Counted from the stretch's first letter, positions 14,115 through 23,500 are shown. The stretch: 24,328 bases of DNA from VRUE01 sp035556755 (GCA_035556755.1 DATMEP010000134.1:1-24328); one strand, 5' to 3'. The notes: a model not told the origin generated them from the sequence alone. Program-made: numbers and translations.

Positions 14115-15713
14115 ATGACCACTGTCCGCGAAGCAAGTTTCGATCTATTCCGCGCCCACGGGATGACGACGATGTTCGGCAACCCGGGCTCGACCGAGCT
14201 GCCGATGCTTGCCGAGTTCCCCGGCGATTTCCGCTACGTGCTCGGCCTGCAGGAGGCTGTCGTGGTCGGGATGGCCGACGGCTTCGCGCAGGCGTCGGGC
14301 CAGGTTGCGATCGCCAACCTCCACACCGCGCCGGGTGTCGGCAACGCGATGGGCGCGATCTTCAACGCCCAGGCCAACCACGCGCCGGTCCTGGTCACCG
14401 CCGGCCAGCAGGCGCGGGCGCAAATGACCCTGCAGGCGAACCTGACCAACCGCGACGCGATCCGGACGCCGCACCCGCTGGTCAAGTGGGCCTACGAGCC
14501 GCCGCGGGCCGAGGACGTGCCGCTCGCCCTGGCGCGCGGCGCCCACCTCGCCTCGCTGCTCCCGCAGGGCCCGGTCTTCGTCTCGATCCCGATGGACGAC
14601 TGGGACGCCGAGGTCGACGAGGCCGACGCCCGCGAGGCGATCGCGCGCAGGATCAACGGACGCGCCGTCGCGGATCCCGAGGGGATCCGCAGGCTCGCCG
14701 GGCACCTCGACTCGGCGACCAACCCGGTCCTCGTCGCCGGCCCCGACATCGACGCCAGCGGCGGCTGGGAGGCGGCGGTGGCGCTGGCCGAGCGCCAGCG
14801 GCTGCCGGTCTGGGCGACGCCCCCGACCGGGGGTGGCAAGCTCGGCTTCCCCGAGAACCACCCCAACTTCCGCGGCGTCCTGCCGCCGGCGATCGGCCCG
14901 GTCAGTCAGACCCTGGAGGGGCACGACCTGATCCTCGTCGTCGGCACCTCCGTATTCCCCTACTACCCCCACATCCCCGGCCCGCTGCTGCCCGAGGGGG
15001 CGACCCTGGTGGCGATCACCAGCGACCCCGACGAGGCCGCCAGGGCGCCGATGGGCTACGCGATCGTCGCCGACGTCGGGTTGACCCTGAAGGCTCTGGT
15101 CGAGGCGGTGCCGGAGTCCTCGCGCCCGGCCCCGGAGCCCAACCCCGGGCCGACCGAAATCCCGGCTGAGGACCCGCTCAACGCCTCGACCGTGCACTCG
15201 GCGCTGGCCGAGGTCTTCCCCGAGGACGGGATCGTCGTGCTCGAGTCGCCCTCCAGCACCCTGGCGCTGCGCAACCAGCTCCGCATCTCGCGGCCGGGCA
15301 GCTACTACTTCAGCGCCGGCGGCGGGCTCGGCTTCGGCCTCTCCGCCTCGGTCGGCGTCCAGCTCGCTCAGCCGGACCGGCCGGTCGTCTGCGTGATCGG
15401 CGAGGGCTCGGTCCAGTACGCGGTCACCGCCTTCTGGAGCGCCGTCGCCTACAAGACCCCCGTCACCTTCCTCGTCCTGCGCAACGACGAGTACGCGATC
15501 CTCAAGTGGTTCGCCGAGGTCGAGTCGGTACAGGACGCCCCCGGCCTCGACCTGCCGCAGCTCGACGTCGCCGCGGTCGCGGCCGGCTACGGCGTCAACA
15601 CGCAGGTGGCGAAGAGCCGCGACGAGGTGCGCGAGGCGCTCGCCAGGGCGCTTGCCTCCTCGCAGCCGGAGCTGGTCGAAGTCCCCGTCGCGCCGGGCAT
15701 GTCGCTTTTCTAG
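14115..15713 (+). CDS. Benzoylformate decarboxylase-like ThDP-dependent enzyme
   Basis: A 532-residue thiamine-diphosphate enzyme close in length and sequence to benzoylformate decarboxylase (2-oxoacid to aldehyde plus CO2). Starting at ATG 14115, the numbering matches the Pseudomonas putida enzyme at the active site: Ser26 (FGNPGS), Glu47 (LQEA) and His70 (NLHT). Long stretches such as AGQQARAQ, PLVKWAYEP and PGSYYFSAGGGLGFGLSA fit too. Two key positions differ. The residue aligning with catalytic His281 is Tyr284 (in VFPYYPH, with His286 two on), and the metal motif is GEGS (Glu430) instead of GDGS, followed by RNDEY. It is therefore probably a sister subfamily with a different 2-oxoacid substrate. 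The next gene starts 13 bases on and encodes a D-2-hydroxyacid dehydrogenase, suggesting a two-step hydroxyacid to oxoacid to aldehyde route. Confidence 0.82.
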   Translation: MTTVREASFDLFRAHGMTTMFGNPGSTELPMLAEFPGDFRYVLGLQEAVVVGMADGFAQASGQVAIANLHTAPGVGNAMGAIFNAQANHAPVLVTAGQQARAQMTLQANLTNRDAIRTPHPLVKWAYEPPRAEDVPLALARGAHLASLLPQGPVFVSIPMDDWDAEVDEADAREAIARRINGRAVADPEGIRRLAGHLDSATNPVLVAGPDIDASGGWEAAVALAERQRLPVWATPPTGGGKLGFPENHPNFRGVLPPAIGPVSQTLEGHDLILVVGTSVFPYYPHIPGPLLPEGATLVAITSDPDEAARAPMGYAIVADVGLTLKALVEAVPESSRPAPEPNPGPTEIPAEDPLNASTVHSALAEVFPEDGIVVLESPSSTLALRNQLRISRPGSYYFSAGGGLGFGLSASVGVQLAQPDRPVVCVIGEGSVQYAVTAFWSAVAYKTPVTFLVLRNDEYAILKWFAEVESVQDAPGLDLPQLDVAAVAAGYGVNTQVAKSRDEVREALARALASSQPELVEVPVAPGMSLF

Positions 15714-15726
15714 GAGGATCTGGGGG

Positions 15727-18546
15727 ATGAGCGTCGCCGCCCCCGATCGCGCTCCCGACTCTCTCGCCCGAGGCGCCGCGCAGCCGCTGCGCGGCGAGCT
15801 TGAGGAGCTGCTCGGCGCCGACCGGGTGCTGGGCCGGGCGAGCGACATCGTCCGCTACGCCTCCGACGCCAGCCCCTACCGGCTGCTGCCGCAGGCGGTG
15901 GTGATGGCGCGCGACGCCGGCGACGTGGCGAAGACGCTCGCCTACGGTCGCCGCTCCGGCATCCCGGTCACCTTCCGCGCCGGCGGCACCAGCCTCAACG
16001 GCCAGGGGCAGAGCGACGGCATCCTGGTCGACGTACGGCGCCACTTCGGCGGCGTCGCGGTCGAGGACGGCGGCGCCATGGCCCGGGTCAAGCCCGGCAC
16101 GATCCTCGGCCACGCCAACCGCGTCCTCGCCCCGCACGGGCGCAAACTCGGCCCCGACCCGGCCAGCACCGACATCGCCACGGTCGGCGGGGTGATCGCC
16201 AACAACTCCGGCGGAATGCGCTGCGGCACCGTCCACGACTCCTACTCGACGGTGCGCTCGATGACCTTCGTCCTGCCCTCGGGGACGACGATCGACACCG
16301 CCGCCCCCGGCGCCGCCGAGCGCTTCGCCGCGGAGGAGCCCGAGCTCGCCGCCGGCCTCGCCGCGATCCGCGACGAAATCCGTGGCGACCCGCAGCTGAG
16401 CGAGCGGATCCGGCGCAAGTTCGCGATCAAGAACACGACCGGCTACCGGCTCTGCGCCTTCCTCGACGCCGAGCAGCCGCTGGAGATCTTTCGCCGCCTC
16501 CTCGTCGGCTCCGAGGGCACGCTCGGCTTCGTCGCCGAGGCGGTCTTCGAGACGGTGCCGCTGCCGGCCCGCACGACCACCGCCTGGATCCACTTCCCCG
16601 ACATCGACGCGGCGATCGCCCCGGTCCGCGAGCTGGTCGACGCGGGCGCCACCGCGGTCGAGCTGATGGTCGCCCCGGCGCTGATCACCGCCGCCTGGAA
16701 CATGGTCGGAGCGCCGCAGGAGTGGAAAGAGCTGCCGCCCGAGTCGGCGGTGCTGCTGGTCGAGTTCGGCGCCGCGACCGACGCCGAGCTGGACGCCCAC
16801 GTTGACGGCGCCGCCGAGATCCTCGCCGCGCGCGAGACGATCCGGCCGATCGCCTTCACCCGCGAGGCGGAGGAGGTCGAGCTGGCATGGCGGGTGCGCG
16901 AGGGCCTGCACGGGCTGATCGGGCGGCTGCGCCTGCCCGGCACGGCGCTGATCGTCGAGGACATCTGCGTGCCGCCGGAGCGGATCGCCGAGGGGGCCCG
17001 CGACCTACAGGCGCTGCTCGGCGAGCACGGCTTCCTGCCCGGAGTCGCGGGCCATGCCTCGGCCGGGAACCTCCACTTCATGCTCACCCCCGATTTCGCC
17101 AAGCCGGAGGACGTCGAGCGCTACGAGGCCTTCATGGCGAAGCTGGTCGAGCTGATCGTCGGTAAGTACGACGGCTCGCTGAAGGCCGAGCACGGGACCG
17201 GGATCAACATGGCGCCTTACGTGGAGCGCGAGTGGGGGGAGGCGGCGACCGAGCTGATGTGGCGGGTGAAGCGGCTCGCCGACCCCGACGGCGTCCTCGC
17301 CCCCGGCGTCCTGCTCAACCGCGACCCCGACGTCCACCTGCGCAACCTGAAGACGACGCCGGCGATCGAGGAGTCGGCGAGCGCCTGCGTCGAGTGCGGC
17401 TTCTGCGAGCCGGTCTGCCCCAGCCGCAACCTGACCACGACGCCGCGCCAGCGGATCGTGCTGCGGCGGGAGATGGCGCGCCAGCCGGCGGGCTCGCCGG
17501 TGCTGAAGGCGCTGCTGGAGGAGTACGAGTACGACTCGATGGAGACTTGCGCGGCGGACGGTTCCTGTCAGCTCGCCTGCCCGGTCGGGATCGACACCGG
17601 CAAGCTGGTCAAGGAACTGCGCACGGAGCGTCACACCGAGCGGGCCGAAGGCGCGGCGCTGGCGGCGGCGAAGCGCTGGGGCGGGGTGGAGAAGGCCTCG
17701 CGCGCGGCTCTGCGCGTGGGCGGCCCGCTGGCGCGTCGGACCAAGCGCGGCCGGGGATTGCCCGGACCAGGACCCGGGAAACTGCCAAAGGGCTCGCCCG
17801 AGGGCGCCGCGGCGGTCTACGTTCCCTCCTGCACGAACCGGATCTTCGGCCGCCACGAGAGCGACGAGGAGCCCGCCGGCATCGCCGAGGCGCTGGTCGA
17901 GGTTTCGCGCCGCGCCGGCCTGCCTCTCTGGATCCCGCCCCAGGTCGCCGGCAGCTGCTGCGGCCTCCCCTTTGGCTCAAAGGGATTCACTGCCGCCCAC
18001 CGCCACAAGGCGAACGAGATGGTCGAGCGGCTCTGGGAGTGGAGCGAGGAGGGGGCGCTGCCGATCGTCATCGACGCCTCCTCCTGCACCCAGGCGATCG
18101 CCGAGCCAGGCGAGGGGACGCTGAGCGAGGAGAACGCCGAGCGCCTCGCCAAGCTGCAGGTGCTCGACTCGGTCGCCTGGGCCCACGACCGCCTCCTGCC
18201 CAACCTCTCGATCGACGAGAAGGTCGGCTCCGTCACCGTCCACCCGACCTGCGCCACCCGCCACATGGGTCTCGCCGGCCGCCTGCGCCGGCTCGCTGGC
18301 GCCCTCGCCGAGGACGTCTACGTCGCCCCCTCGGCGACCTGCTGCGGCTTCGCCGGCGACCGCGGCATCTCCCACCCGGAGCTGACCGCTGCCGCGACCC
18401 GCCCCCAGGCGAAAGAGCTGGCCGGCCGCGAGTTCGACGCCCGTCTCTCCAGCAACCGCACCTGCGAGATCGGCCTCACCCGCGCCACCGGCGAGCCCTA
18501 CGAGTCCTTCGCCTTCCTGCTCGAGCGACTGTCCCGACCTGCATAG
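15727..18546 (+). CDS. FAD-linked, Fe-S D-2-hydroxyacid (D-lactate/glycolate type) dehydrogenase
   Basis: A 939-residue fusion of a GlcD-like flavoprotein and a GlcF-like iron-sulfur protein. ATG at 15727 follows an AGGAGG (15712-15717) overlapping the previous stop. The N-terminal half has the PCMH-type FAD site: TFRAGGTSLNGQ (about 83-94), GPDPAS, VGGVIANNSGGMRCG and VGSEGTLGF. The FAD-oxidase C-terminal part includes GHASAGNLHFM and KAEHGTGINMAPY. The C-terminal half has a ferredoxin-like CVECGFCEPVCPS (about 554), CAADGSCQLACPVGID (about 608), and two CCG domains (SCCGLPFG near 743, TCCGFAG near 871). Such enzymes oxidise D-lactate, glycolate, D-2-hydroxyglutarate or related acids and pass electrons to quinone at the membrane. 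The exact substrate is unknown; the neighbouring decarboxylase suggests a mandelate-like or other D-2-hydroxyacid. Confidence 0.88.
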   Translation: MSVAAPDRAPDSLARGAAQPLRGELEELLGADRVLGRASDIVRYASDASPYRLLPQAVVMARDAGDVAKTLAYGRRSGIPVTFRAGGTSLNGQGQSDGILVDVRRHFGGVAVEDGGAMARVKPGTILGHANRVLAPHGRKLGPDPASTDIATVGGVIANNSGGMRCGTVHDSYSTVRSMTFVLPSGTTIDTAAPGAAERFAAEEPELAAGLAAIRDEIRGDPQLSERIRRKFAIKNTTGYRLCAFLDAEQPLEIFRRLLVGSEGTLGFVAEAVFETVPLPARTTTAWIHFPDIDAAIAPVRELVDAGATAVELMVAPALITAAWNMVGAPQEWKELPPESAVLLVEFGAATDAELDAHVDGAAEILAARETIRPIAFTREAEEVELAWRVREGLHGLIGRLRLPGTALIVEDICVPPERIAEGARDLQALLGEHGFLPGVAGHASAGNLHFMLTPDFAKPEDVERYEAFMAKLVELIVGKYDGSLKAEHGTGINMAPYVEREWGEAATELMWRVKRLADPDGVLAPGVLLNRDPDVHLRNLKTTPAIEESASACVECGFCEPVCPSRNLTTTPRQRIVLRREMARQPAGSPVLKALLEEYEYDSMETCAADGSCQLACPVGIDTGKLVKELRTERHTERAEGAALAAAKRWGGVEKASRAALRVGGPLARRTKRGRGLPGPGPGKLPKGSPEGAAAVYVPSCTNRIFGRHESDEEPAGIAEALVEVSRRAGLPLWIPPQVAGSCCGLPFGSKGFTAAHRHKANEMVERLWEWSEEGALPIVIDASSCTQAIAEPGEGTLSEENAERLAKLQVLDSVAWAHDRLLPNLSIDEKVGSVTVHPTCATRHMGLAGRLRRLAGALAEDVYVAPSATCCGFAGDRGISHPELTAAATRPQAKELAGREFDARLSSNRTCEIGLTRATGEPYESFAFLLERLSRPA

Positions 18547-18559
18547 GGGGGTGGAGCTC

Positions 18560-19336
18560 ATGTCTCCTCGTGCCGGCCGATCCCACCCTGAGGACGAAGT
18601 CACCTACACCAAGGGCGAAGTCAACCGCGCGGGAAAGCTGCTTAGAGCGATTGTGGAGGAGATCGAGGCGAACAAAGACGACCACGACGTCCTCGTGGAA
18701 GTGACTCACCGCCTCGTCGATGCGATCGAGGTCATTTCCTGGTGGCGGCGACTCCACGCCCATCCTCTCTCCAAGGTCGCGGTGAACCTCCGCTATCACG
18801 TCTCGGCCGAGGGGTGCGACCACGTCGACGTCACCCAGCGTCTCAAGCGCCTGCCCACGATCATCGACAAGCTGGAGCGAGAGCCGACCATGCAACTGAC
18901 CCAGATGGGAGACATAGGAGGGGTTCGCGCCCGCGTTCCCTCACTCGACCATCTGCGGGCCGTCAGCCGGCGCCTGCAAAGAACCTGGACGATCGTTCGC
19001 ACCAGGGACTACATCGAGGAGCCCCGCGACTCGGGATACCGCGCGGTGCACCACATAGTGCGGCGTGACGAGCGTCTCATTGAGGTCCAGCTCCGCACTC
19101 CCTTCCAAGACGCCTGGGCCAACCAGGTCGAGGAAGACAGCCGGCGCCTAGACGTTGGCTACAAGTTCGGCCAGGGCGATGCGGACGTCCACGACTATTA
19201 CCGGGCGATCTCGGAAGTCTTTGCCGTTCTCGACCGGGAGGAGGATTTGAGCCCCGATCAGGTCGCTGCTATTAATGAGAGTTACTCGCTTGCCGCCGGC
19301 AAGCTGGAGCGCGAGCCGGAACGCGAAGACAACTGA
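18560..19336 (+). CDS. Single-domain RelA/SpoT nucleotidyltransferase (small alarmone synthetase type)
   Basis: A 258-residue protein with a RelA/SpoT synthetase domain and no HD hydrolase, TGS or ACT domain. Motifs seen in order: RLKRLPTIIDKLER (the basic ATP/GTP-binding helix), MGDIGGVRARV (metal Asp), TRDYIEEPRDSGYRAVH (guanine-stacking Tyr), and IEVQLRTPFQDAWA (catalytic Glu). All key residues of the pyrophosphokinase site are present, so it should transfer pyrophosphate to a nucleotide or, as in toxSAS enzymes, to tRNA. The helical N-terminal region (about 15-75) is unusual and could be a sensor. ATG at 18560 is preferred over a GTG three codons earlier because GGAG lies close upstream. 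It follows the dehydrogenase by 13 bases and precedes a small protein by 2 bases. Confidence 0.82.
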   Translation: MSPRAGRSHPEDEVTYTKGEVNRAGKLLRAIVEEIEANKDDHDVLVEVTHRLVDAIEVISWWRRLHAHPLSKVAVNLRYHVSAEGCDHVDVTQRLKRLPTIIDKLEREPTMQLTQMGDIGGVRARVPSLDHLRAVSRRLQRTWTIVRTRDYIEEPRDSGYRAVHHIVRRDERLIEVQLRTPFQDAWANQVEEDSRRLDVGYKFGQGDADVHDYYRAISEVFAVLDREEDLSPDQVAAINESYSLAAGKLEREPEREDN

Positions 19337-19338
19337 CG

Positions 19339-19602
19339 ATGACTTCCGCCGACATCAAGCATTTCCTCATCGTCTATGACATCCCGACCGGGAAGGCCCG
19401 GGTGCGGGACTTCGGCGCCGACTACGACATCGCCCTCGCCGCCTACGCGGAGATCGAGGCAGAGATGAAAGATCGCGACGATCTCGACATCGTCCTTCTC
19501 AGCGCCGATTCGCTCGAGACCGTGAAGCGGACGCATTCCAGCTACTTCGAGACCCGGGAGAGCTTCGAGTCCCTCCTTCCTCCAGGCGTTCTCACCCGCT
19601 GA
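19339..19602 (+). CDS. Small acidic hypothetical protein paired with the RelA/SpoT gene
   Basis: An 87-residue soluble protein starting 2 bases after the stop of the alarmone synthetase, which is tight enough for translational coupling. Predicted pattern: strand (HFLIVYDIPTGK), FGADYD, a long helix (ALAAYAEIEAEMKD), strand (DIVLLSADS), then a helix containing TVKRTHSSYF. It has no cysteines, membrane segment or DNA-binding motif. I do not recognise a named family with certainty. Position, size and coupling are compatible with an antitoxin or regulator of the upstream synthetase; that is an inference. It ends 21 bases before the convergent dehydrogenase gene. Confidence 0.7.
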   Translation: MTSADIKHFLIVYDIPTGKARVRDFGADYDIALAAYAEIEAEMKDRDDLDIVLLSADSLETVKRTHSSYFETRESFESLLPPGVLTR

Positions 19603-19623
19603 CGACAGACCCGGGCCAGAGGA

Positions 19624-20496
19624 TCAGCGCGTAGCGGCTGAGACCGCGGCGGCGCCCTGCTCGTCGGCTTCGGACTCGACCTCGCGCACGACGTCGATCA
19701 GCCGCTGTTCGCTTTCGAAGCGGCGGTCGAGCAGCGGGTTGAGGACGCCGCGCAGGGCGGAGACGTAGCGCCACCACTTCGGCGCGAAGATCCGCGGCGC
19801 CCGTTCCTCGATCCCGCGCACGACGGCGGCCCCGGCCTCGGCCGGCTGGATCCGCCTTTTCAGGAACTCGGGCAGGTTCTGCTGCATGCGGTCGCCGTTG
19901 GCGTCGAAGGCGTCATGGACCAGCTTGGTGTCGACCCAGCCGAAGTAGGCGACGCTGGCGCTGGCGCCCAGCGGCATCAGCTCGGCACGCAGCGAGCGGC
20001 CCAGCGACTCGACCCCCGACTTGGCGACCGCGTAGGGGCTGTTGAGGACGCCGTTGACGAAGGCGTAGACGGAGGCGGTGACGACGACGTGCCCCTTGCG
20101 CTCGACGATCTGCGGCAGCGACGCTCGCACCGTGCGCCAGACGCCGAGCATGTCGACCTCGAAGACGCGCTCCCACTCCTCGACGCCGATCCCGCGCACG
20201 GTCGCCATTTTCGCCTGGGCGATGCCGGCGTTGGCGACGACCACGTCGAGGCCGCCGAAGCGCTCGACCGTCTCGGCGACTGACTGCATCACGGCGGAGT
20301 GGTCGGTGACGTCGGTGGCTAGGCCGATCGCCCGCTCGCCGATCCGCTCAGCCGCCTCGCGTGCTTCGCCGGCGTTGAGGTCGACGACCGCGACCGAGCC
20401 GCCGCGCAGGTGAATCTGGCGCGCCGTCTCGTAGCCGATTCCGCGGGCGGCGCCGGTGACCAGCGCGACCTTGCCGTTGAGGTCATAGAGGGGCAT
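19624..20496 (-). CDS. Short-chain dehydrogenase/reductase (SDR family)
   Basis: A 290-residue classical SDR oxidoreductase. The Rossmann motif TGAARGIG (about residues 15-22), the adenine-site DVTD, ANAGIAQ, and the catalytic Ser (VVTASVYAF) and Tyr-x-x-x-Lys (YAVAK) are all present, so it should be an active NAD(P)-dependent alcohol/ketone oxidoreductase. The C-terminal extension (about 225-290, including IFAPKWWRYVSALRG) is longer than in minimal SDRs and is seen in lipid- or steroid-type relatives. The substrate is unknown. ATG at 20496 lacks a ribosome site; TACGCT on the minus strand ends 9 bases before it, suggesting a leaderless transcript. The gene is divergent from ileS with only 38 bases between the two starts. 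Confidence 0.88.
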   Translation of the reverse strand: MPLYDLNGKVALVTGAARGIGYETARQIHLRGGSVAVVDLNAGEAREAAERIGERAIGLATDVTDHSAVMQSVAETVERFGGLDVVVANAGIAQAKMATVRGIGVEEWERVFEVDMLGVWRTVRASLPQIVERKGHVVVTASVYAFVNGVLNSPYAVAKSGVESLGRSLRAELMPLGASASVAYFGWVDTKLVHDAFDANGDRMQQNLPEFLKRRIQPAEAGAAVVRGIEERAPRIFAPKWWRYVSALRGVLNPLLDRRFESEQRLIDVVREVESEADEQGAAAVSAATR

Positions 20497-20505
20497 GGGC
20501 CGTGC

Positions 20506-20524
20506 AGCGTACCGCTCCTAGAAT
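20506..20524. promoter_or_regulatory. Overlapping divergent promoters of the SDR gene and ileS
   Basis: TAGAAT (20519-20524) on the plus strand is a near-consensus -10 box 10 bases before the ileS ATG. TACGCT on the minus strand (20511-20506) is a -10 box 9 bases before the SDR ATG. With both -10 boxes only 7 bases apart, each polymerase would cover the other's start region, so the two promoters probably exclude each other. Neither gene has a ribosome site. Confidence 0.45.
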
Positions 20525-20534
20525 CAACCTCCCC

Positions 20535-23500
20535 ATGCCGGGCTTCAAGCCAGTAGACCCACGCCAGTCCTTCCCCGAGCTCGAGGAGCGGGTGCTCAAG
20601 CGCTGGCGCGAGCGCGACGTCTTCCAGCGCTCGCTCGCCAACCGCGAGGGCGCCGAGCTCTGGAGCTTCTACGAGGGCCCGCCGACTGCCAACGGCCGGC
20701 CCGGCTCCCACCACGTCCACGCCCGCGTCTTCAAGGACGTCTACCCGCGCTACCGCTCAATGTGCGGGTACCGGGTCCCACGCAAGGCGGGCTGGGACTG
20801 CCATGGCCTGCCGGTCGAGCTCGAGGTCGAGAAGCAGCTCGGCATCTCCTCCAAGCAGGGGATCGAGGAGTACGGGATCGACAAGTTCAACGCCCGCTGC
20901 CGCGAGTCGGTCTTCGAGTACGTCGAGGAGTGGAACCGGTTGACTGAGCGGATCGGCTTCTGGGTCGACCTCGACGACCCCTACGTGACGCTGGAGAACG
21001 AGTACATCGAGTCGGTCTGGTGGTCGCTGCGCAGGCTCTGGGACGACGGCCGCCTCTACGAGGGCCACAAGGTCGTCCCCTACTGCCCCCGCTGCGGCAC
21101 CGCTCTCTCCTCGCACGAGGTGGCGCTCGGCTACGAGGACGTCGAGGACCCCTCCATATACGTGCGCTTCACACTGCTTGCCGAGGCCGGAGGCCCGGCC
21201 GTCGATGAGTCGCTCGTGGTCTGGACGACCACCCCCTGGACGCTGCCCGGCAACGTCGCCGTGGCGGTGTCCCCGGGAGTCGACTACGTGCGCGCGAAGG
21301 TGGGCGATGAGACCGTGATCCTGGCCGAGGCGCTGGTCGAGAAGGTCCTCGGCGAAGGCGCCGAGGTGGTCGACCGCTTCCCCGGCGCCGACTTGGTCGG
21401 CCGGCACTACAGGGGGCCGGTGTTCCCTCTCTCCGATCGAGAGCCGGGAGGTTTTCCGGTCCTCGCCGGCGAGTTCGTCACCACCGAGGACGGCACCGGC
21501 CTGGTCCACATCGCGCCTGCCTTCGGCGAGGACGACTACGCAGTGGCGGCGGAGAACGGGATCTTCGACCCGACCTCGCACGGCACCCTCTACAACCCGG
21601 TCAAGCCGGACGGGACCTTCGACGACCGGGTTGAGGGCTTCGAGGGCCGCTTCGTCAAGGACCCCGAGGTGACCGCGGCGCTGATCGACGACCTGCGCCA
21701 ACGTGGCCTGCTCTTCCGCGAGCAGGTCTACGAGCACGCCTACCCGCACTGCTGGCGCTGCGGCACGCCGCTCCTCTACTACGCTAAGTCGAGCTGGTAC
21801 GTGAAGACCTCCGAGGCACGCGACCAGCTGCTCGCCAACAACGAGACGATCGGCTGGCATCCCGAGCACATCAAGCACGGCCGCTTCGGCAAGTGGCTCG
21901 AGAACAACGTCGACTGGGCGCTCTCCCGCGACCGTTACTGGGGGACCCCGCTGCCGGTCTGGGAGTGCGCCGGCGAGGACTGCGACGGCCGCTTCTGCGC
22001 CGGCTCGGTCGCCGAGCTGCGCGAGCGCGCCCGCGGCGAGGTGCCGGACGACCTGCACCGCCCCTACATCGACGAGGTCACACTCGACTGCGAGCGGTGC
22101 GGCGGCGAGATGCGCCGGGTCGAGTCGGTGATCGACACCTGGTACGACAGTGGCGCGATGCCCTTCGCCCAGTTCCACTACCCGTTCGAGAACAAAGAGG
22201 TATTCGAGGAGCGCTTTCCCGCCGACTTCGTCTGCGAGGGGATCGACCAGACCCGCGGTTGGTTCTACACCCTGCTCGCCGAGTCGACGCTGCTGTTCGG
22301 TGAGTCGAGCTACCGCAACTGCGTCTGCCTCGGGCTGATCCTCGACCCCGAGGGGCAGAAGATGTCGAAGAGCAAGGGCAACGTGGTCGAGCCCTGGGAC
22401 GTGATCTCCGCCCACGGCGCCGACGCCTTCCGCTGGTACTACCTGACCTCGCAACAGCCCTGGTCGGGGTACCGCTTCTCGGTCGACACGGTTGGCGAAT
22501 CGGTGCGCCAGTTCCTGCTCACCCTCTGGAACACGTACTCGTTCTGGGTGCTCTACGCAAACGCCGAGGCCCTCGGGCCGTCCGACTTCCCCGACCAAGC
22601 GCGTTCGCTGTTTGTCGGACCTGGCACAACCAATGACGAACGCGGTGGGCTGGATCTCGATCGTTGGGCGCTCTCGCGGCTTCAGGCGACGATCGCCGAG
22701 GTGCGCGAGCGCATGGACGCCTTCGACTGCACCGCGGCCGGCCGGGCGATCGCCGAGTACGTCGAGCAGCTCTCCAACTGGTACGTGCGGCTCTCCCGCC
22801 GCCGCTTCTGGGAGGGCGACCGCGCCGCTTTCGCGACGCTGCGCCACTGCCTGCTGGAGGTGGCGGCGCTGCTGGCGCCCTTCACTCCCTTCCTCGCCGA
22901 GGAGATCCACCTCAACCTGGCTGGGGGGGAAGGTGAGGAGCTTGGAGGGCAGTCCGACTCGGTCCACCTGCGCGACTTCCCCAAGCCCGACCCGGCGCTC
23001 GCCGACCCCGAGCTGGAGGCGGCGATGGAGGCGGTCCGGCTCACGGTCGAGCTCGGCCGTGCCGCCCGCGCCCAGGCGAAGGTGAAGGTGCGCCAGCCGC
23101 TGCGCCGCGCCGTGATCGTCGCCAGCGAGGCCGAGCGCGAGGCGATCTCCGCCCGCACCGGCCTGGTCACCGCGGAGCTCAACGTGAAGGAGCTCGACTT
23201 CGTCAGCGACGAGTCCGAGCTGGTCAGCTACGAGGTGAAGCCCAACTACCGCTCGCTGGGTCCCCGCTTCGGCAAGAGGATGCCCCAGGTCGCGGCGGCG
23301 GTTGAGGCGCTCGACCCCGCCCACGTCGCGACGGTGATGGGCGATGGCGGCGAGGTCGGGATCAACGTCGACGGCGACGAGCACGTCCTCGGCGCCGACG
23401 AGCTGACCCTGGCCCTACAGCCGCTGGGGGGCTACGAGGTCGAGGCGGAGGCGGGGCACGCCGTCGCCCTGCAGCTCGAGCTCGACGACGAGCTGCGCCA

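Noticed and set aside
14145..15848. Long minus-strand open frame opposite the ThDP decarboxylase
   Set aside because: Shadow frame; the plus strand carries conserved ThDP-enzyme active-site residues throughout.
20757..23384. Long minus-strand open frame opposite ileS
   Set aside because: Antisense shadow of the clear isoleucyl-tRNA synthetase gene; Val/Asp/Leu/Gly/Ala-rich with no family features.
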